Positions 35,085 through 43,783 of a stretch of DNA of 64,000 nt are shown here, in pieces. The notes under the pieces are model-generated. The model ran no database searches. It was given only the letters and a program-made list of their open reading frames with translations, and was not told the origin of the DNA. This DNA comes from Flammeovirgaceae bacterium 311. GTDB lineage: Bacteria > Bacteroidota > Bacteroidia > Cytophagales > Cyclobacteriaceae. The stretch covers positions 4,307,001 to 4,371,000 of the forward strand of contig CP004371.1 in assembly GCA_000597885.1 (NCBI GenBank), in the 5' to 3' direction. The translations under genes were made by a program, and so were the position numbers. How positions within the stretch are numbered: position 1 is the first letter of the stretch; the number at the start of each line of letters is the position of its first letter.

Positions 35085-36314
35085 TTAACTCACCCTAAAC
35101 CCTGCCCGCTCAATCTGTTCCCAGAAACGGGGGAAGGACTTATCTACCACCTCGGGGTCTTCAAGCTCCACCTGCATTTTAGTGGCAAGGGGTGCAAAGG
35201 CCATGGCCATGCGGTGGTCGTCGTAGGTATTGATGTAGACCTGCTGAGGAAATGTTGTGGATGGCGTTAAGATCCAGGCCCCATTTCCTTCTTTTTCTTC
35301 CAGCAGAGTGGCGCCTATTTTGCCCAGCTCGTTTTGCAGGGCAGCAATGCGGTCGGTTTCTTTGATGCGCAGGCTTTGCAGGCCGGTAAAGCGGCCCCTT
35401 ATGCCTTTTGCAGCACAGCATACTGCTATGGTTTGGGCAAGGTCGGGGCAGTCGTCAAAATCCTGCTCAATGGTGGCTTGTGCTTCCTGCTTGAACAGAT
35501 GCACACCATTACCCTCCCAGCGGGTGCCTACACCCAGCTTTTCCATAATTTCTATCACTCGCTTATCACCCTGCAGGGAGTGCTGGCGCAGGTCGGGCAG
35601 AAAAATCGCAGCCTCATCGGCCAGGGCCACCAGGCTAAACCAATAGCTGGCACCAGACCAGTCGCCTTCAATGCTGTATTCATTTGGCGTGTAACCGCCG
35701 GGCGCTATTTCAATGGTGTTGCCTTCCCACTGGCAGCGGGCACCGAAGTGTTCCATCAGGTCGAGGGTCATCTGGATGTAGGGGCGGCTGCTGATGGCTC
35801 CTACCAGCTCCAGCTTCAGGCCTTTGGGCAGGGTGGGGGCAATCATGAGCAGTGCAGAAATAAACTGGCTGCTGATGTCGCTGCGAATACTTAGACGCTC
35901 CGTTTGCTGCTGGAAATTTTTTTCTACTCTCAGTGGTGGATATCCTTCTTTAACCGCATAGTGAATAGGAGCACCCAGCTGCTGCAGGGCATTTACCAGT
36001 GGGCCAATGGGGCGTTCCAGCATGCGGGGGGTGCCGGTTAACAGGGCTTCCCGTCCGCTGGCGGCGCAGTAAGCAGCCAGAAAGCGCATGGTGGTGCCGG
36101 CATCCAGCACGTTTAGTTCATGCTCTCCGCTGTTTAGCAGGCGCAGCATGGTTTGGGTATCGCGTGCTTCGGAAAGGTTGTGCAGTGTAGGCCGGGGCTG
36201 GCAAAGGGCCTGTATGATAAGGGCCCGGTTACTTTCGCTTTTAGAGGCAGGAAGTTGTATGCTTACCGGTGGCAGTGTTTCCTTAGGATAAATGGATATG
36301 GAAGCTGGGGACAT
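35085..36314 (-). CDS. aroA: 3-phosphoshikimate 1-carboxyvinyltransferase (EPSP synthase)
   Basis: A 409-residue enzyme joining shikimate-3-phosphate and PEP in chorismate synthesis. Visible signatures are LPASKSESNRALI, DAGTTMRFLAAY (PEP site), SRPYIQMTLDLM, the ESI-type GDWSGASYWF, LRIKETDRIAAL and INTYDDHRMAMAFA. The length is normal for the shorter Bacteroidota form. The EPSP-synthase core is complete. It is on the same strand as aroB and the DAHP synthase gene, with the opposing small YtxH gene between, so it is probably a separate transcript. Confidence 0.93.
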   Translation of the reverse strand: MSPASISIYPKETLPPVSIQLPASKSESNRALIIQALCQPRPTLHNLSEARDTQTMLRLLNSGEHELNVLDAGTTMRFLAAYCAASGREALLTGTPRMLERPIGPLVNALQQLGAPIHYAVKEGYPPLRVEKNFQQQTERLSIRSDISSQFISALLMIAPTLPKGLKLELVGAISSRPYIQMTLDLMEHFGARCQWEGNTIEIAPGGYTPNEYSIEGDWSGASYWFSLVALADEAAIFLPDLRQHSLQGDKRVIEIMEKLGVGTRWEGNGVHLFKQEAQATIEQDFDDCPDLAQTIAVCCAAKGIRGRFTGLQSLRIKETDRIAALQNELGKIGATLLEEKEGNGAWILTPSTTFPQQVYINTYDDHRMAMAFAPLATKMQVELEDPEVVDKSFPRFWEQIERAGFRVS

Positions 36315-36443
36315 GATTAATCATTTTCCTGTTAAAATTCAAAACAATTTCTTAAAATTGAGCGTATTCTAAAGTTGAATCAAGATCTACTTCAATTTTA
36401 CATCAGTTAATACAATTTTTTTATTCTAAACCTCAAATCTCCT

Positions 36444-36698
36444 ATGGGCAACTCAGGAAAATTTATGGCCTTTTTGGCCGGTGCAGCTGCTGGTGCAGCA
36501 ATTGGTCTTTTAATGGCTCCAGACAAAGGTGATGTAACCCGCGAAAAACTTTCTCGTCAGGCAGATGATCTGCTCAGCGACCTGGAAGATCAATGGGAGC
36601 AATCCTATGCTAAAATTCGTGATTTAGCGAATAACGCAATAGAAGAGGCTGAAAAGCTTAGCGCACAGGCGCAGGAAAAAGTAGATGATAATGCTTAA
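36444..36698 (+). CDS. Small YtxH-domain protein
   Basis: 84 residues: a glycine/alanine-rich membrane segment (FMAFLAGAAAGAAIGLLMAP, residues 8-27) with the DKG turn, followed by an amphipathic charged helix (REKLSRQADDLLSDLEDQWEQ) likely forming a coiled coil. This is the YtxH/GvpP-like layout of small stress-associated envelope proteins. Function is unknown. It opposes aroB and shares a terminator with it. Confidence 0.8.
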   Translation: MGNSGKFMAFLAGAAAGAAIGLLMAPDKGDVTREKLSRQADDLLSDLEDQWEQSYAKIRDLANNAIEEAEKLSAQAQEKVDDNA

Positions 36699-36707
36699 AT
36701 AAATCAG

Positions 36708-36734
36708 GGCTGGTACTATTGCCAGCCTTTTTTT
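36708..36734 (+). terminator. Terminator after the YtxH gene
   Basis: GGCTGG (36708-36713) and CCAGCC (36722-36727), followed by seven T. The hairpin overlaps the last codons of the opposing aroB gene. Confidence 0.7.
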
Positions 36735-37774
36735 ATGTACCACTCCAGGGCCTGTCGCGCCTCTGCCTGCTGAACAGCAACATTATATACCGATTCTCCC
36801 GGTGCCTTCAATAAGCTGAAAAGCACCTGCCTTCCTTCATTTTTCTTATCCTGCTCCAGTCTTGTCAGGATTGGCGGAATATCCTCAAGCTTTGCCATTG
36901 GCTGCGGCCATACGGTACTGAGGTAGCGGGCAATTTTATTTAAATCTTTTTCCGGAAGACCGCTCTTTTTGGTCGATAGCCATGCCTCGCATAACATACC
37001 GGCGGCAATAGCCTCACCGTGCAGAAGCTGCTGTGCCTTTGAACCCTCCAGCCGGTAACTTTCAAGAGCATGCCCCAGGGTGTGGCCAAAGTTCAGGATT
37101 TTGCGAAGCCCTTTTTCGGTAGGGTCCTGTGCCACCACTTTGCCTTTAACAGCAATGCTGTGGCTGATGATGCTGTGCCAGTCAAGCTCCTGCCAGCGCT
37201 CCTGCTCCATGAGCTTATGCCAGTGCTTAACATCGGCAATCAGGGCATGTTTCACTACCTCTGCATAGCCGGAACGTAGCTCGCGCTGTGGCAGGGTGTT
37301 CAGAAAAACAGGATCTACGAGAACAGCCTCTGGCTCGCCAAACAGGCCAATATGATTTTTGTAGCCCTCAAAATCTACGCCCAGCTTGCCGCCTACGCTG
37401 GCATCTACCTGGGAGAGCAGGGTGGTGGGAATGTTGATAAAACGAATACCGCGCTTATAGGTAGCTGCACAAAAACCGCCCATGTCTGTAATAACGCCTC
37501 CACCCAGGTTAACAACCAGCGCCTGCCTGTCAAGGCCGGCGCTGGTCATTTCACTCCAGATGCTGATGCAGGTTTGAAGCGTTTTATACTCCTCGCCGGC
37601 AGGCACACTAATGTGCAGGTGCCCGGCTGGTAAAATTTTACTGATGAGCGGATAACAGTGGGCTGCAGTATTCTCATCAGTAAGTACAACAAGCTTGCTG
37701 AATGAGGTATTTTGCAGGGTTTGTTCCAGTACATGCCCAATTGGCTCTATCAGTACATTTTTGGGTATGGCCAT
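36716..37774 (-). CDS. aroB: 3-dehydroquinate synthase
   Basis: A 352-residue NAD+/Zn-dependent enzyme converting DAHP to 3-dehydroquinate. Motifs are VVLTDENTA, NLGGGVITDMGGFCAATYKRG (NAD-binding, broken here at 20 residues), FINIPTTLLSQVDASVGGK, and the zinc ligands in RSGYAEVVKHALI and ILNFGHTLGHALE. Its ATG shares one base with the TAA of the upstream DAHP synthase gene (TAATG), so the two are translationally coupled and consecutive in the pathway. Confidence 0.93.
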   Translation of the reverse strand: MAIPKNVLIEPIGHVLEQTLQNTSFSKLVVLTDENTAAHCYPLISKILPAGHLHISVPAGEEYKTLQTCISIWSEMTSAGLDRQALVVNLGGGVITDMGGFCAATYKRGIRFINIPTTLLSQVDASVGGKLGVDFEGYKNHIGLFGEPEAVLVDPVFLNTLPQRELRSGYAEVVKHALIADVKHWHKLMEQERWQELDWHSIISHSIAVKGKVVAQDPTEKGLRKILNFGHTLGHALESYRLEGSKAQQLLHGEAIAAGMLCEAWLSTKKSGLPEKDLNKIARYLSTVWPQPMAKLEDIPPILTRLEQDKKNEGRQVLFSLLKAPGESVYNVAVQQAEARQALEWYIKKGWQ

Positions 37775-38838
37775 TAGTCTTTGTTCATAATCTTGGTTTG
37801 TCTGCGAATGGATCCCTGGTGGATCAGCATATACAAATCACGAATAAACGATTTTTTCAGGTTCAGGTGTTTGCCCCATTTCTGGCGGCTTTCCAGAATC
37901 TCCTGCCAGCGTTCCAGGTCCAGTACGGCCAGGTTGTGCGCACGCTTGTACTCACCAATCTGGTCTACCAGCTGCATGCGGCGGTGTAGTGCTTCCAGAA
38001 TTTCACGATCGGCCGTATCAATACCATGGCGAATCTCCTCCAGCTTATTGCGGAATTCAGGGTGTTCGCTGGCCGCTTCGGGGTAACGCAGGCTTCTTAA
38101 AATATCGTGCAGCATGGCAGGGTTCACCTGCTGTTTGGCGTCACTCCAGGCATTTACCGGATCGGGGTGCGTTTCTATAATCAGGCCGTCGTAGTTCAGG
38201 TCCAGGGCTACCTGGGAGATTTCCTGGATCATGTTCCTGTCGCCCGAAATATGGCTGGGATCACAGATGAGTGGCAGGTCTGGCATTTCGCGCTTCAGCT
38301 CAATGGCCATATGCCAGGCGGGCACGTTGCGGTAACGGCTTTCGCCAAAGAAGCTAAAGCCGCGGTGAATGGCCCCCAGGTTTTTAATGTTGCGGTTTGC
38401 CAGGCGCTCCAGGGCGCCAAACCAAAGGGCCAGCTCAGGGTTGATAGGGTTTTTTACCAGTATTGGCTTATCTGTACCTGTTAATGCTTCTGCAATTTCC
38501 TGAACGGTAAAAGGATTTACGGTAGAGCGGGCACCAATCCACAGCACCTCAATATCGTGCTTAAGGGCCAGTTCTACGTGCTGAGGGTTGCCTACTTCAA
38601 TGGCAAAGGCTACATCCAGCTCTTTGCGAATATCGTCCATCCAGAACAAAGCTTCTTCGCCAACGCCTTCAAAATTGTTAGGGCGGGTGCGGGGTTTCCA
38701 AACACCGGCACGTACCAGTTTTATACCCTGATCGCGTACCGCCTTGGCTGTGGCGTACAATTGATCATAAGTTTCGGCGCTGCAGGGACCTGCAATAACA
38801 AGGGGTTGCCTGCCCCATTGACTCATCCATTCTTTCAT
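37774..38838 (-). CDS. Bifunctional DAHP synthase/chorismate mutase type II
   Basis: 354 residues. The N-terminal 255 or so are a KDPG-type DAHP synthase (PLVIAGPCSAET, LVRAGVWKPRTRP, LWIGARSTVNPF, PILVKNPINPE, LICDPSHISG, GLIIETHP). The C-terminal 90 (EEIRHGIDTADREILEALHRR onward) form an AroQ-type chorismate mutase. The fusion links the first step of the shikimate pathway to the branch to Phe/Tyr and is usual in Bacteroidota, where the mutase part also mediates feedback. It is cotranscribed with aroB. A -7 box lies almost against the ATG. Confidence 0.92.
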   Translation of the reverse strand: MKEWMSQWGRQPLVIAGPCSAETYDQLYATAKAVRDQGIKLVRAGVWKPRTRPNNFEGVGEEALFWMDDIRKELDVAFAIEVGNPQHVELALKHDIEVLWIGARSTVNPFTVQEIAEALTGTDKPILVKNPINPELALWFGALERLANRNIKNLGAIHRGFSFFGESRYRNVPAWHMAIELKREMPDLPLICDPSHISGDRNMIQEISQVALDLNYDGLIIETHPDPVNAWSDAKQQVNPAMLHDILRSLRYPEAASEHPEFRNKLEEIRHGIDTADREILEALHRRMQLVDQIGEYKRAHNLAVLDLERWQEILESRQKWGKHLNLKKSFIRDLYMLIHQGSIRRQTKIMNKD

Positions 38839-38842
38839 TCGG

Positions 38843-38850
38843 CAAAAATA
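38843..38850 (-). promoter_or_regulatory. Possible -7 promoter box of the DAHP synthase-aroB operon
   Basis: Read on the minus strand it is TATTTTTG, matching TAnnTTTG. It ends 4 bases before the ATG at 38838, so the transcript would be leaderless or start at the next Met (38826). No -33 element is evident. Confidence 0.35.
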
Positions 38851-39110
38851 CAGAATTTTTTATATGTTAGATGCAGGAATGGATCTAAAGAATTTGGCAG
38901 GAGCCGGCTGTGGAATCTGCTAAAGATGCAGGATCGGCTTGTAATGGATGTTCAAACGTTTTCAGCGCCTCAGTATTTTTTTTGATTTTTTCTTTTACAA
39001 CTCTCCCGGATTGTTAATAAAGCATGGTTCTGTGGAAAGAAAACTCCCAGCGCCTTTTACAGCCAGTCGTCTATGCCAATACAATCTAGAAGCTCCTGCT
39101 AAGTCTGGAA
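38851..39110. other. Intergenic DNA between divergent DAHP synthase and gcvT genes
   Basis: No gene is supportable in this part of the 406-base gap; the remainder holds the heptanucleotide array (39111-39187) and the gcvT promoter box. A 76-codon plus-strand frame (38948-39178) runs through the repeat array and looks spurious. Confidence 0.4.
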
Positions 39111-39187
39111 TCTATCGTCTATCATTTATCGTTTATCGTCCATTTTGCAACATCTATTCTCTATCTTCTCCTTTCTAACCTCTCCTG
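39111..39187. repeat. Degenerate heptanucleotide repeat array, about 11 units
   Basis: Eleven consecutive 7-base units keep phase over 77 bases, with consensus TCTATCG drifting to TCTMYCT. One interior unit (39146-39152) is unrelated in sequence but still 7 bases long. The array ends 27 bases before the gcvT promoter box. Confidence 0.65.
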
Positions 39188-39214
39188 AAGCTATCGCCAT
39201 TTGCCAGAAATGGT

Positions 39215-39222
39215 TAGCTTTG
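39215..39222 (+). promoter_or_regulatory. Bacteroidota -7 promoter box for gcvT
   Basis: TAGCTTTG matches TAnnTTTG and lies 22 bases before ATG 39245, which predicts a short leader. A TTTG at 39200-39203 is too close to be the -33 element. Confidence 0.45.
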
Positions 39223-39244
39223 CAAAGATTATAATATACTGCTG

Positions 39245-40333
39245 ATGGAACTGAAAAAAACTGCTTTACACGATAAACATGTGGCTCTGGGTGCCAAAAT
39301 GGTACCTTTTGCAGGTTATAACATGCCTGTGCGTTACTCTTCCGATATTGAAGAGCACAAAACAGTGCGCGAAGGAGTGGGAGTATTCGATGTATCGCAT
39401 ATGGGTGAGTTCATGGTGCGTGGTTCTGAGGCAGCACTGCTCATTCAGCTGGTTACTACAAACGACATCAGTAAATTAAAAATTGGCCAGGCACAGTACA
39501 GCTGCATGACCAACCTGGAAGGGGGTATTGTAGACGACCTGATCGTTTACAAGCTGGCCGACGAAGAGTTTATGCTGGTGGTGAATGCCTCTAATATTGA
39601 AAAAGACTGGAACTGGATCAGCCAGTATGCCAAGGGCGATGTAATGCTGGAGAATATATCCGATAACCTTTCTCTCTTTGCCGTACAGGGGCCAAAGGCC
39701 ATAGAAGCCCTGCAGTCGCTAACGCCCGTAAAGCTGGCCGATATCCCTTTCTATCATTTCGTAAAGGGAGAATTTGCTGGTGTTCCGGATGTGATTATTT
39801 CCGGCACAGGCTATACCGGATCTGGCGGATTTGAGCTGTATGTGCCCAATCAGACTGCCGGGCAGGTATGGGATAGGATATTTGAGGCAGGCCAGCCTTA
39901 CAACATAAAGCCAATAGGTTTAGGTGCTCGCGATACGCTGCGCCTGGAGATGGGCTATTGCCTGTATGGCAATGATATTGATGATACCACCTCGCCGCTG
40001 GAGGCGCGCTTAGGCTGGATCACCAAGTTTAGCAAGGAGTTCAATAATGCTGAAAACCTGCGTAAGCAGAAAGAAAGTGGTGTGGAGCGCCAGCTAAGCG
40101 GCTTTAAAATGATAGACCGTGGCATTCCGCGCCAGGGCTATGAGTTGGTAGATGCCGATGGCAACAAGATTGGTGTAGTAACCAGCGGTACCATGTCGCC
40201 CTCGCTTAGCCAGGGCATCGGCATGGGCTATCTGAAAAAAGAATATTCGCAGCCCGGAACAGAAATTTTTGTAGATATACGTGGCCGCCGTATAAAGGCA
40301 GAAGTTGTGAAGCTGCCTTTTTACCAAAACTGA
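39245..40333 (+). CDS. gcvT: Glycine cleavage system T protein (aminomethyltransferase)
   Basis: A 362-residue folate-dependent enzyme that releases ammonia from the aminomethyl-lipoyl H protein and makes methylene-tetrahydrofolate. Signatures are [24 protein letters not shown], the catalytic-Asp/arginine region [20 protein letters not shown] and the C-terminal barrel [19 protein letters not shown]. Length and domains are normal. The gcvH and gcvP genes are not in the window. A promoter box precedes it. Confidence 0.94.
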   Translation: MELKKTALHDKHVALGAKMVPFAGYNMPVRYSSDIEEHKTVREGVGVFDVSHMGEFMVRGSEAALLIQLVTTNDISKLKIGQAQYSCMTNLEGGIVDDLIVYKLADEEFMLVVNASNIEKDWNWISQYAKGDVMLENISDNLSLFAVQGPKAIEALQSLTPVKLADIPFYHFVKGEFAGVPDVIISGTGYTGSGGFELYVPNQTAGQVWDRIFEAGQPYNIKPIGLGARDTLRLEMGYCLYGNDIDDTTSPLEARLGWITKFSKEFNNAENLRKQKESGVERQLSGFKMIDRGIPRQGYELVDADGNKIGVVTSGTMSPSLSQGIGMGYLKKEYSQPGTEIFVDIRGRRIKAEVVKLPFYQN

Positions 40334-40402
40334 TTTGACTCGTTTAAACTTGTAATAAAGTATCAGATAAGCAGCGTAGTAGATTGGGTATTGAGTCAAG
40401 TC

Positions 40403-40458
40403 CTGATACCTGTTACCTGACACCTCATACCCGACACCACATTTCCCATACCTACTCA
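40403..40458. repeat. Degenerate heptanucleotide repeat array upstream of comB-like gene
   Basis: Eight in-phase 7-base units with consensus CTGATAC (equivalently TGATACC) on the plus strand end 2 bases before the ATG at 40461. The same unit and orientation relative to the gene recur before the SDR gene at 55158. Confidence 0.65.
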
Positions 40459-40460
40459 AT

Positions 40461-41186
40461 ATGAATCGACAAATAGATGTTTGTTTAACCCCGGAGCTGA
40501 TCAATCTGTATGATTTGAAAGGGCAGATCGTGGTGGTAATTGATATATTACGCGCCACCTCCTGCATGGTAACAGCACTGGCAGAAGGGGTAGAGAGTAT
40601 TAGGCCGGTTGCCACCCTGGATGAGTGCCAGCAGCTGGGCAAGCGGGGTTACCTGACGGCAGCCGAAAGGGGAGGTGAGCAGGTAGCTGGTTTTGATCTT
40701 GGTAATTCGCCCCGGGCCTACCTGGAGAGTGCCTACGCCGGAAAAAAAGTGGCTGTTACCACAACCAATGGTACGCTGGCTATAACCCGCTCTGCACCCT
40801 TTGCCAAACAGGTGCTTATCGGTGCTTTCCTGAACCTCTCTGCCCTGGCAGGTTACCTGCGCCAGCAGCCCGAAGATGTGGTGCTGTTGTGTGCCGGCTG
40901 GAAAGGCAAGGTTAATATGGAAGATACGCTGTTTGCCGGTGCGCTGGTAAGTATGCTTAGAGATACCCACGAACCCTGCTGCGATTCGCCGCTGGCCGCT
41001 ATGACGCTGTATGAAACGGTAAAGGACCAGTTGTTCGATTACCTCATGCAGGCATCTCATGCCCGCAGGCTAAGCAAGTTTGGGGTGGAAGATGATATTC
41101 GCTTCTCGCTGGAGACGGATGTTTATGACGTTATTCCAATGCTGAAAGGCGAAGAACTGGTAATGTTGAGAGACGTTGTACGCTAA
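40461..41186 (+). CDS. comB: 2-phosphosulfolactate phosphatase (ComB) family protein
   Basis: A 241-residue cytoplasmic Mg2+-dependent phosphatase-family protein. Family signatures are VVVIDILRATSCMVTALAEG near the N-terminus, GNSPRAYL, KKVAVTTTNGTLAI and VLLCAGWKGKVNMEDTLFAGAL. In archaea the enzyme makes sulfolactate for coenzyme M; in Bacteroidota, which lack coenzyme M, it is presumed to serve sulfolactate or sulfonate metabolism. No other sulfonate genes are adjacent, so the role is inference. Confidence 0.88.
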   Translation: MNRQIDVCLTPELINLYDLKGQIVVVIDILRATSCMVTALAEGVESIRPVATLDECQQLGKRGYLTAAERGGEQVAGFDLGNSPRAYLESAYAGKKVAVTTTNGTLAITRSAPFAKQVLIGAFLNLSALAGYLRQQPEDVVLLCAGWKGKVNMEDTLFAGALVSMLRDTHEPCCDSPLAAMTLYETVKDQLFDYLMQASHARRLSKFGVEDDIRFSLETDVYDVIPMLKGEELVMLRDVVR

Positions 41187-41194
41187 GTTTAGCT

Positions 41195-41218
41195 AGCCGG
41201 TTATAGGCGGCTTTTTTT
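41195..41218 (+). terminator. Terminator after comB-like gene
   Basis: AGCCG (41195-41199) and CGGCT (41208-41212) with an 8-base loop, followed by seven T. Confidence 0.7.
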
Positions 41219-41828
41219 AATCCTCCAGTTCACCATCCAGTTTCTTTATAACATCATCATAGGCCAGAATCAGGTACGATTCCTGCCCTACAAGTTCAGT
41301 TATAGTGAGCTGAAAAAGCATAAGCGTTTGGCCAACCCGTTCCTGTTCATGGGTGGGTCGCTCAAAGATCAGTGCAATCAAGTTATCTGCAGAATTTGCA
41401 ACACCAATTCGCTGCATATCATAAATATCTGAAAGGGAGTTGGCGAGCTGGAGATCAAAATTATGAAGTATCCCTGTGCTTTTGGCCGTTTCCCAGGCGG
41501 TGCTGCGTACAATATTGGGTATGAGCGTTCCCTCAAAAATCTTCTCGAACTGAAAACGATGGTTTACCACCAGGCTGTCCTGTGGAGCAGCTCGGTTCCT
41601 GTAAGCTTCAATGTTGGTCAAAGCCTCTTGGTGAATTTGCTGCCATTGCTGGATGATTTTTTTGTTTTCCAGAAGCTCCTGCCGAATGCTAACCATCGAC
41701 TGCCGGGTTCTTTCATCCTCTTTACTGGCAGCTCTGTACTCGTTAAGAGCCAAAGCCAGTAACACACTAAAAACGATGAGCATGGATTCTATGCCTAACT
41801 TGATCCAGAACGATTTGCCGAGCTTCAT
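41217..41828 (-). CDS. Single-pass membrane protein, DUF6090-like
   Basis: 203 residues. A short cytoplasmic start (MKLGKSFWIKLGIE) and one membrane segment (about 15-30, SMLIVFSVLLALALNEY) are followed by a long helical periplasmic domain with a coiled-coil feel (RQELLENKKIIQQWQQIHQE). The layout of membrane segment running straight into NEY/NxW resembles DUF6090 proteins common in Bacteroidota. No catalytic motif is visible and function is unknown. Confidence 0.7.
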   Translation of the reverse strand: MKLGKSFWIKLGIESMLIVFSVLLALALNEYRAASKEDERTRQSMVSIRQELLENKKIIQQWQQIHQEALTNIEAYRNRAAPQDSLVVNHRFQFEKIFEGTLIPNIVRSTAWETAKSTGILHNFDLQLANSLSDIYDMQRIGVANSADNLIALIFERPTHEQERVGQTLMLFQLTITELVGQESYLILAYDDVIKKLDGELED

Positions 41829-41868
41829 GAGGTGCTGTTTTAAGCCAATATAATATTATCCTAAAAAT

Positions 41869-41904
41869 AAAAAAGCCATGCAGCTTAATACTACATGGCT
41901 TTTT
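41869..41904 (-). terminator. Terminator after the SulP transporter gene
   Basis: AAAAGCCATG (41871-41880) and CATGGCTTTT (41894-41903 or so) with a 13-base loop and A/T tracts on both sides; on the minus strand it follows the SulP stop codon. Confidence 0.75.
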
Positions 41905-41923
41905 GTTCTATCAAAATTCCTGA

Positions 41924-43543
41924 TTAATGCTTGAAGGCCAGCTCGCCGGAGGCGGCAGCAGCTGCACGTTCTTTTGCTTTATCGCTTGCTTTGTATGTAT
42001 CTATGGCTACAAAGTAGTTAGGGTCTTCCAGTACGTTTACTTCGCAGATCTTCTCTGCACGCTTCACAAGCCGCACACAATCGGCGCTAAGGTGGCGCAG
42101 GTGCAGGGTTTTACCCGCACGCAGGTACTTTTCATCCAGCTTATTAATAGCTTCAATGGCCGACTGATCTGCAATGCGAGATTCTTTAAAGTCAATGACT
42201 ACTTCATCCGGGTCATTGGCAACATCAAATTTGGTCATAAACAGGGTAGTAGACCCAAAGAAGAGCGGTCCGTAAATCTCGTAATGCTTAATGCCCTTCT
42301 CATCTACGTACTTACGTGCCCTGATGCGTAGTGCATTTTCCCAGGCAAATACCAGTGCCGATACAATAACACCGGCTACTACGGCAATTGCCAAATCGAA
42401 AATAACGGTTAATCCTGTTACCAGTACAATTACAAGGGTGTCGGTGGCTGGTATTTTATTCCATACATTGAAGGTGCCCCAGGAGAAGGTGCCAATCACA
42501 ACCATAAACATAACGCCCACCAGTGCGGCGATGGGTACCATTTCAATATACTCGGCACCAAAAAGAATAAAAGCAAGTAAGGCAAGTGAGGCTACTACAC
42601 CAGAAAGCCTGTTGCGGGCTCCACCTTTAATGTTGATTATACTCTGGCCAATCATGGCACAACCACCCATACCACCAAAGAAACCATTTACAATGTTGGC
42701 GGCACCCTGTGCTAAGCTTTCCTGGTTGCCGCTGCCGCGGGTTTCAGTTATTTCGTCGATCAGGTTAAGCGTCATCAGGGATTCAATCAGGCCAATGGCG
42801 GCCAAAATTGCCGCATAGGGCAGGATAAACAACAGCGTATCCAGGGTTAAAGGAATGCTGGGTACAGCAAAGCTTGGCAAACCTGCGCTGATGCCGGTGC
42901 CGCCTCTTTCCAGAATAAAGCTTTTTACAGTGGCCGTTTCAAAACCGCCAAAGATGGCAATAAGTGAAACCACAATAATGGCGGTTAATGCAGCCGGTAC
43001 TTTGGTTGTAAGCTTAGGCAGAAAATACATAATGCCCATGGTAAGCGCCACCAGGGCCAGCATGTAGTAAAGCACAGTGCCACTTAACCACTCACCCCCG
43101 GATTTAAACATCCCCAGCTGTGAAAGGAAAATTACAATGGCAAGACCATTTACGAAGCCCATCATTACGGGATGGGGTACCATCCGGATAAACTTACCCA
43201 TTTTAAACAGGCCGGCGGCGGCCTGTAAAATACCTGTGAGCAAAAGGGTGGCAAACAAAAACTGCAGCCCCATGCCTTCGCCCAGCTGGTTGCCTTCGCT
43301 GATCAGGCTCACCATTACCACAGCCATGGCGCCTGTAGCACCGGAGATCATGCCTGGACGGCCACCAAAGAGGGAGGTAATAAGGCCCATCATAAAAGCA
43401 CCATATAAACCTACTACTGGCGAAACACCAGCCACAAAGGCAAAGGCAACTGCCTCTGGTACAAGGGCAAGGGCTACGGTTAAGCCTGAAAAGATCTCGT
43501 CTTTAAGTGTGCCCTGGGTTTTGTCAAATAAAGTATACTTCAC
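41924..43543 (-). CDS. SulP-family (SLC26-type) anion transporter with STAS domain
   Basis: A 539-residue inner-membrane protein with about 12 hydrophobic segments and the SulP signature near the start (GLTVALALVPEAVAFAFVAG, then SPVVGLYGAF). A cytoplasmic STAS domain occupies about 430-520 (FKESRIADQSAIEAINKLDE). The family carries sulfate, bicarbonate and dicarboxylates. The ETRGSGNQESLAQGAANIVNG and GGMGGCAMIGQS stretches are of the BicA/SulP type often assigned to bicarbonate, but specificity is not provable here. It is a single-gene unit with a promoter box and terminator. Confidence 0.9.
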   Translation of the reverse strand: MKYTLFDKTQGTLKDEIFSGLTVALALVPEAVAFAFVAGVSPVVGLYGAFMMGLITSLFGGRPGMISGATGAMAVVMVSLISEGNQLGEGMGLQFLFATLLLTGILQAAAGLFKMGKFIRMVPHPVMMGFVNGLAIVIFLSQLGMFKSGGEWLSGTVLYYMLALVALTMGIMYFLPKLTTKVPAALTAIIVVSLIAIFGGFETATVKSFILERGGTGISAGLPSFAVPSIPLTLDTLLFILPYAAILAAIGLIESLMTLNLIDEITETRGSGNQESLAQGAANIVNGFFGGMGGCAMIGQSIINIKGGARNRLSGVVASLALLAFILFGAEYIEMVPIAALVGVMFMVVIGTFSWGTFNVWNKIPATDTLVIVLVTGLTVIFDLAIAVVAGVIVSALVFAWENALRIRARKYVDEKGIKHYEIYGPLFFGSTTLFMTKFDVANDPDEVVIDFKESRIADQSAIEAINKLDEKYLRAGKTLHLRHLSADCVRLVKRAEKICEVNVLEDPNYFVAIDTYKASDKAKERAAAAASGELAFKH

Positions 43544-43584
43544 AATTAGTGCTCTATAAATTCCTGATTCTTGAAATGAACCGG

Positions 43585-43592
43585 CAAAGATA
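43585..43592 (-). promoter_or_regulatory. Bacteroidota -7 promoter box for the SulP gene
   Basis: TATCTTTG on the minus strand matches TAnnTTTG and lies 41 bases before the ATG at 43543. No clear -33 element was found. Confidence 0.45.
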
Positions 43593-43783
43593 GAGATTAA
43601 TTCAGCGACTGATAACAGCTGGAGCAGAAGCAGATTTGGGCCAGTAACGTTTGAGGATTTATAAAAAATAGACCCCTTCTTAATATCGCAATATATCGTT
43701 ATAGCTGTTGGAGCTATTTACTTAATAATATTCTGTTAACTACTGATTTGATGAAAATTACGATAACGTTTGATATTGAGCTT

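Noticed and set aside
38948-39178. 76-codon plus-strand frame upstream of gcvT
   Set aside because: It runs through the heptanucleotide array and ends near the promoter; the protein is low-complexity and unsupported.
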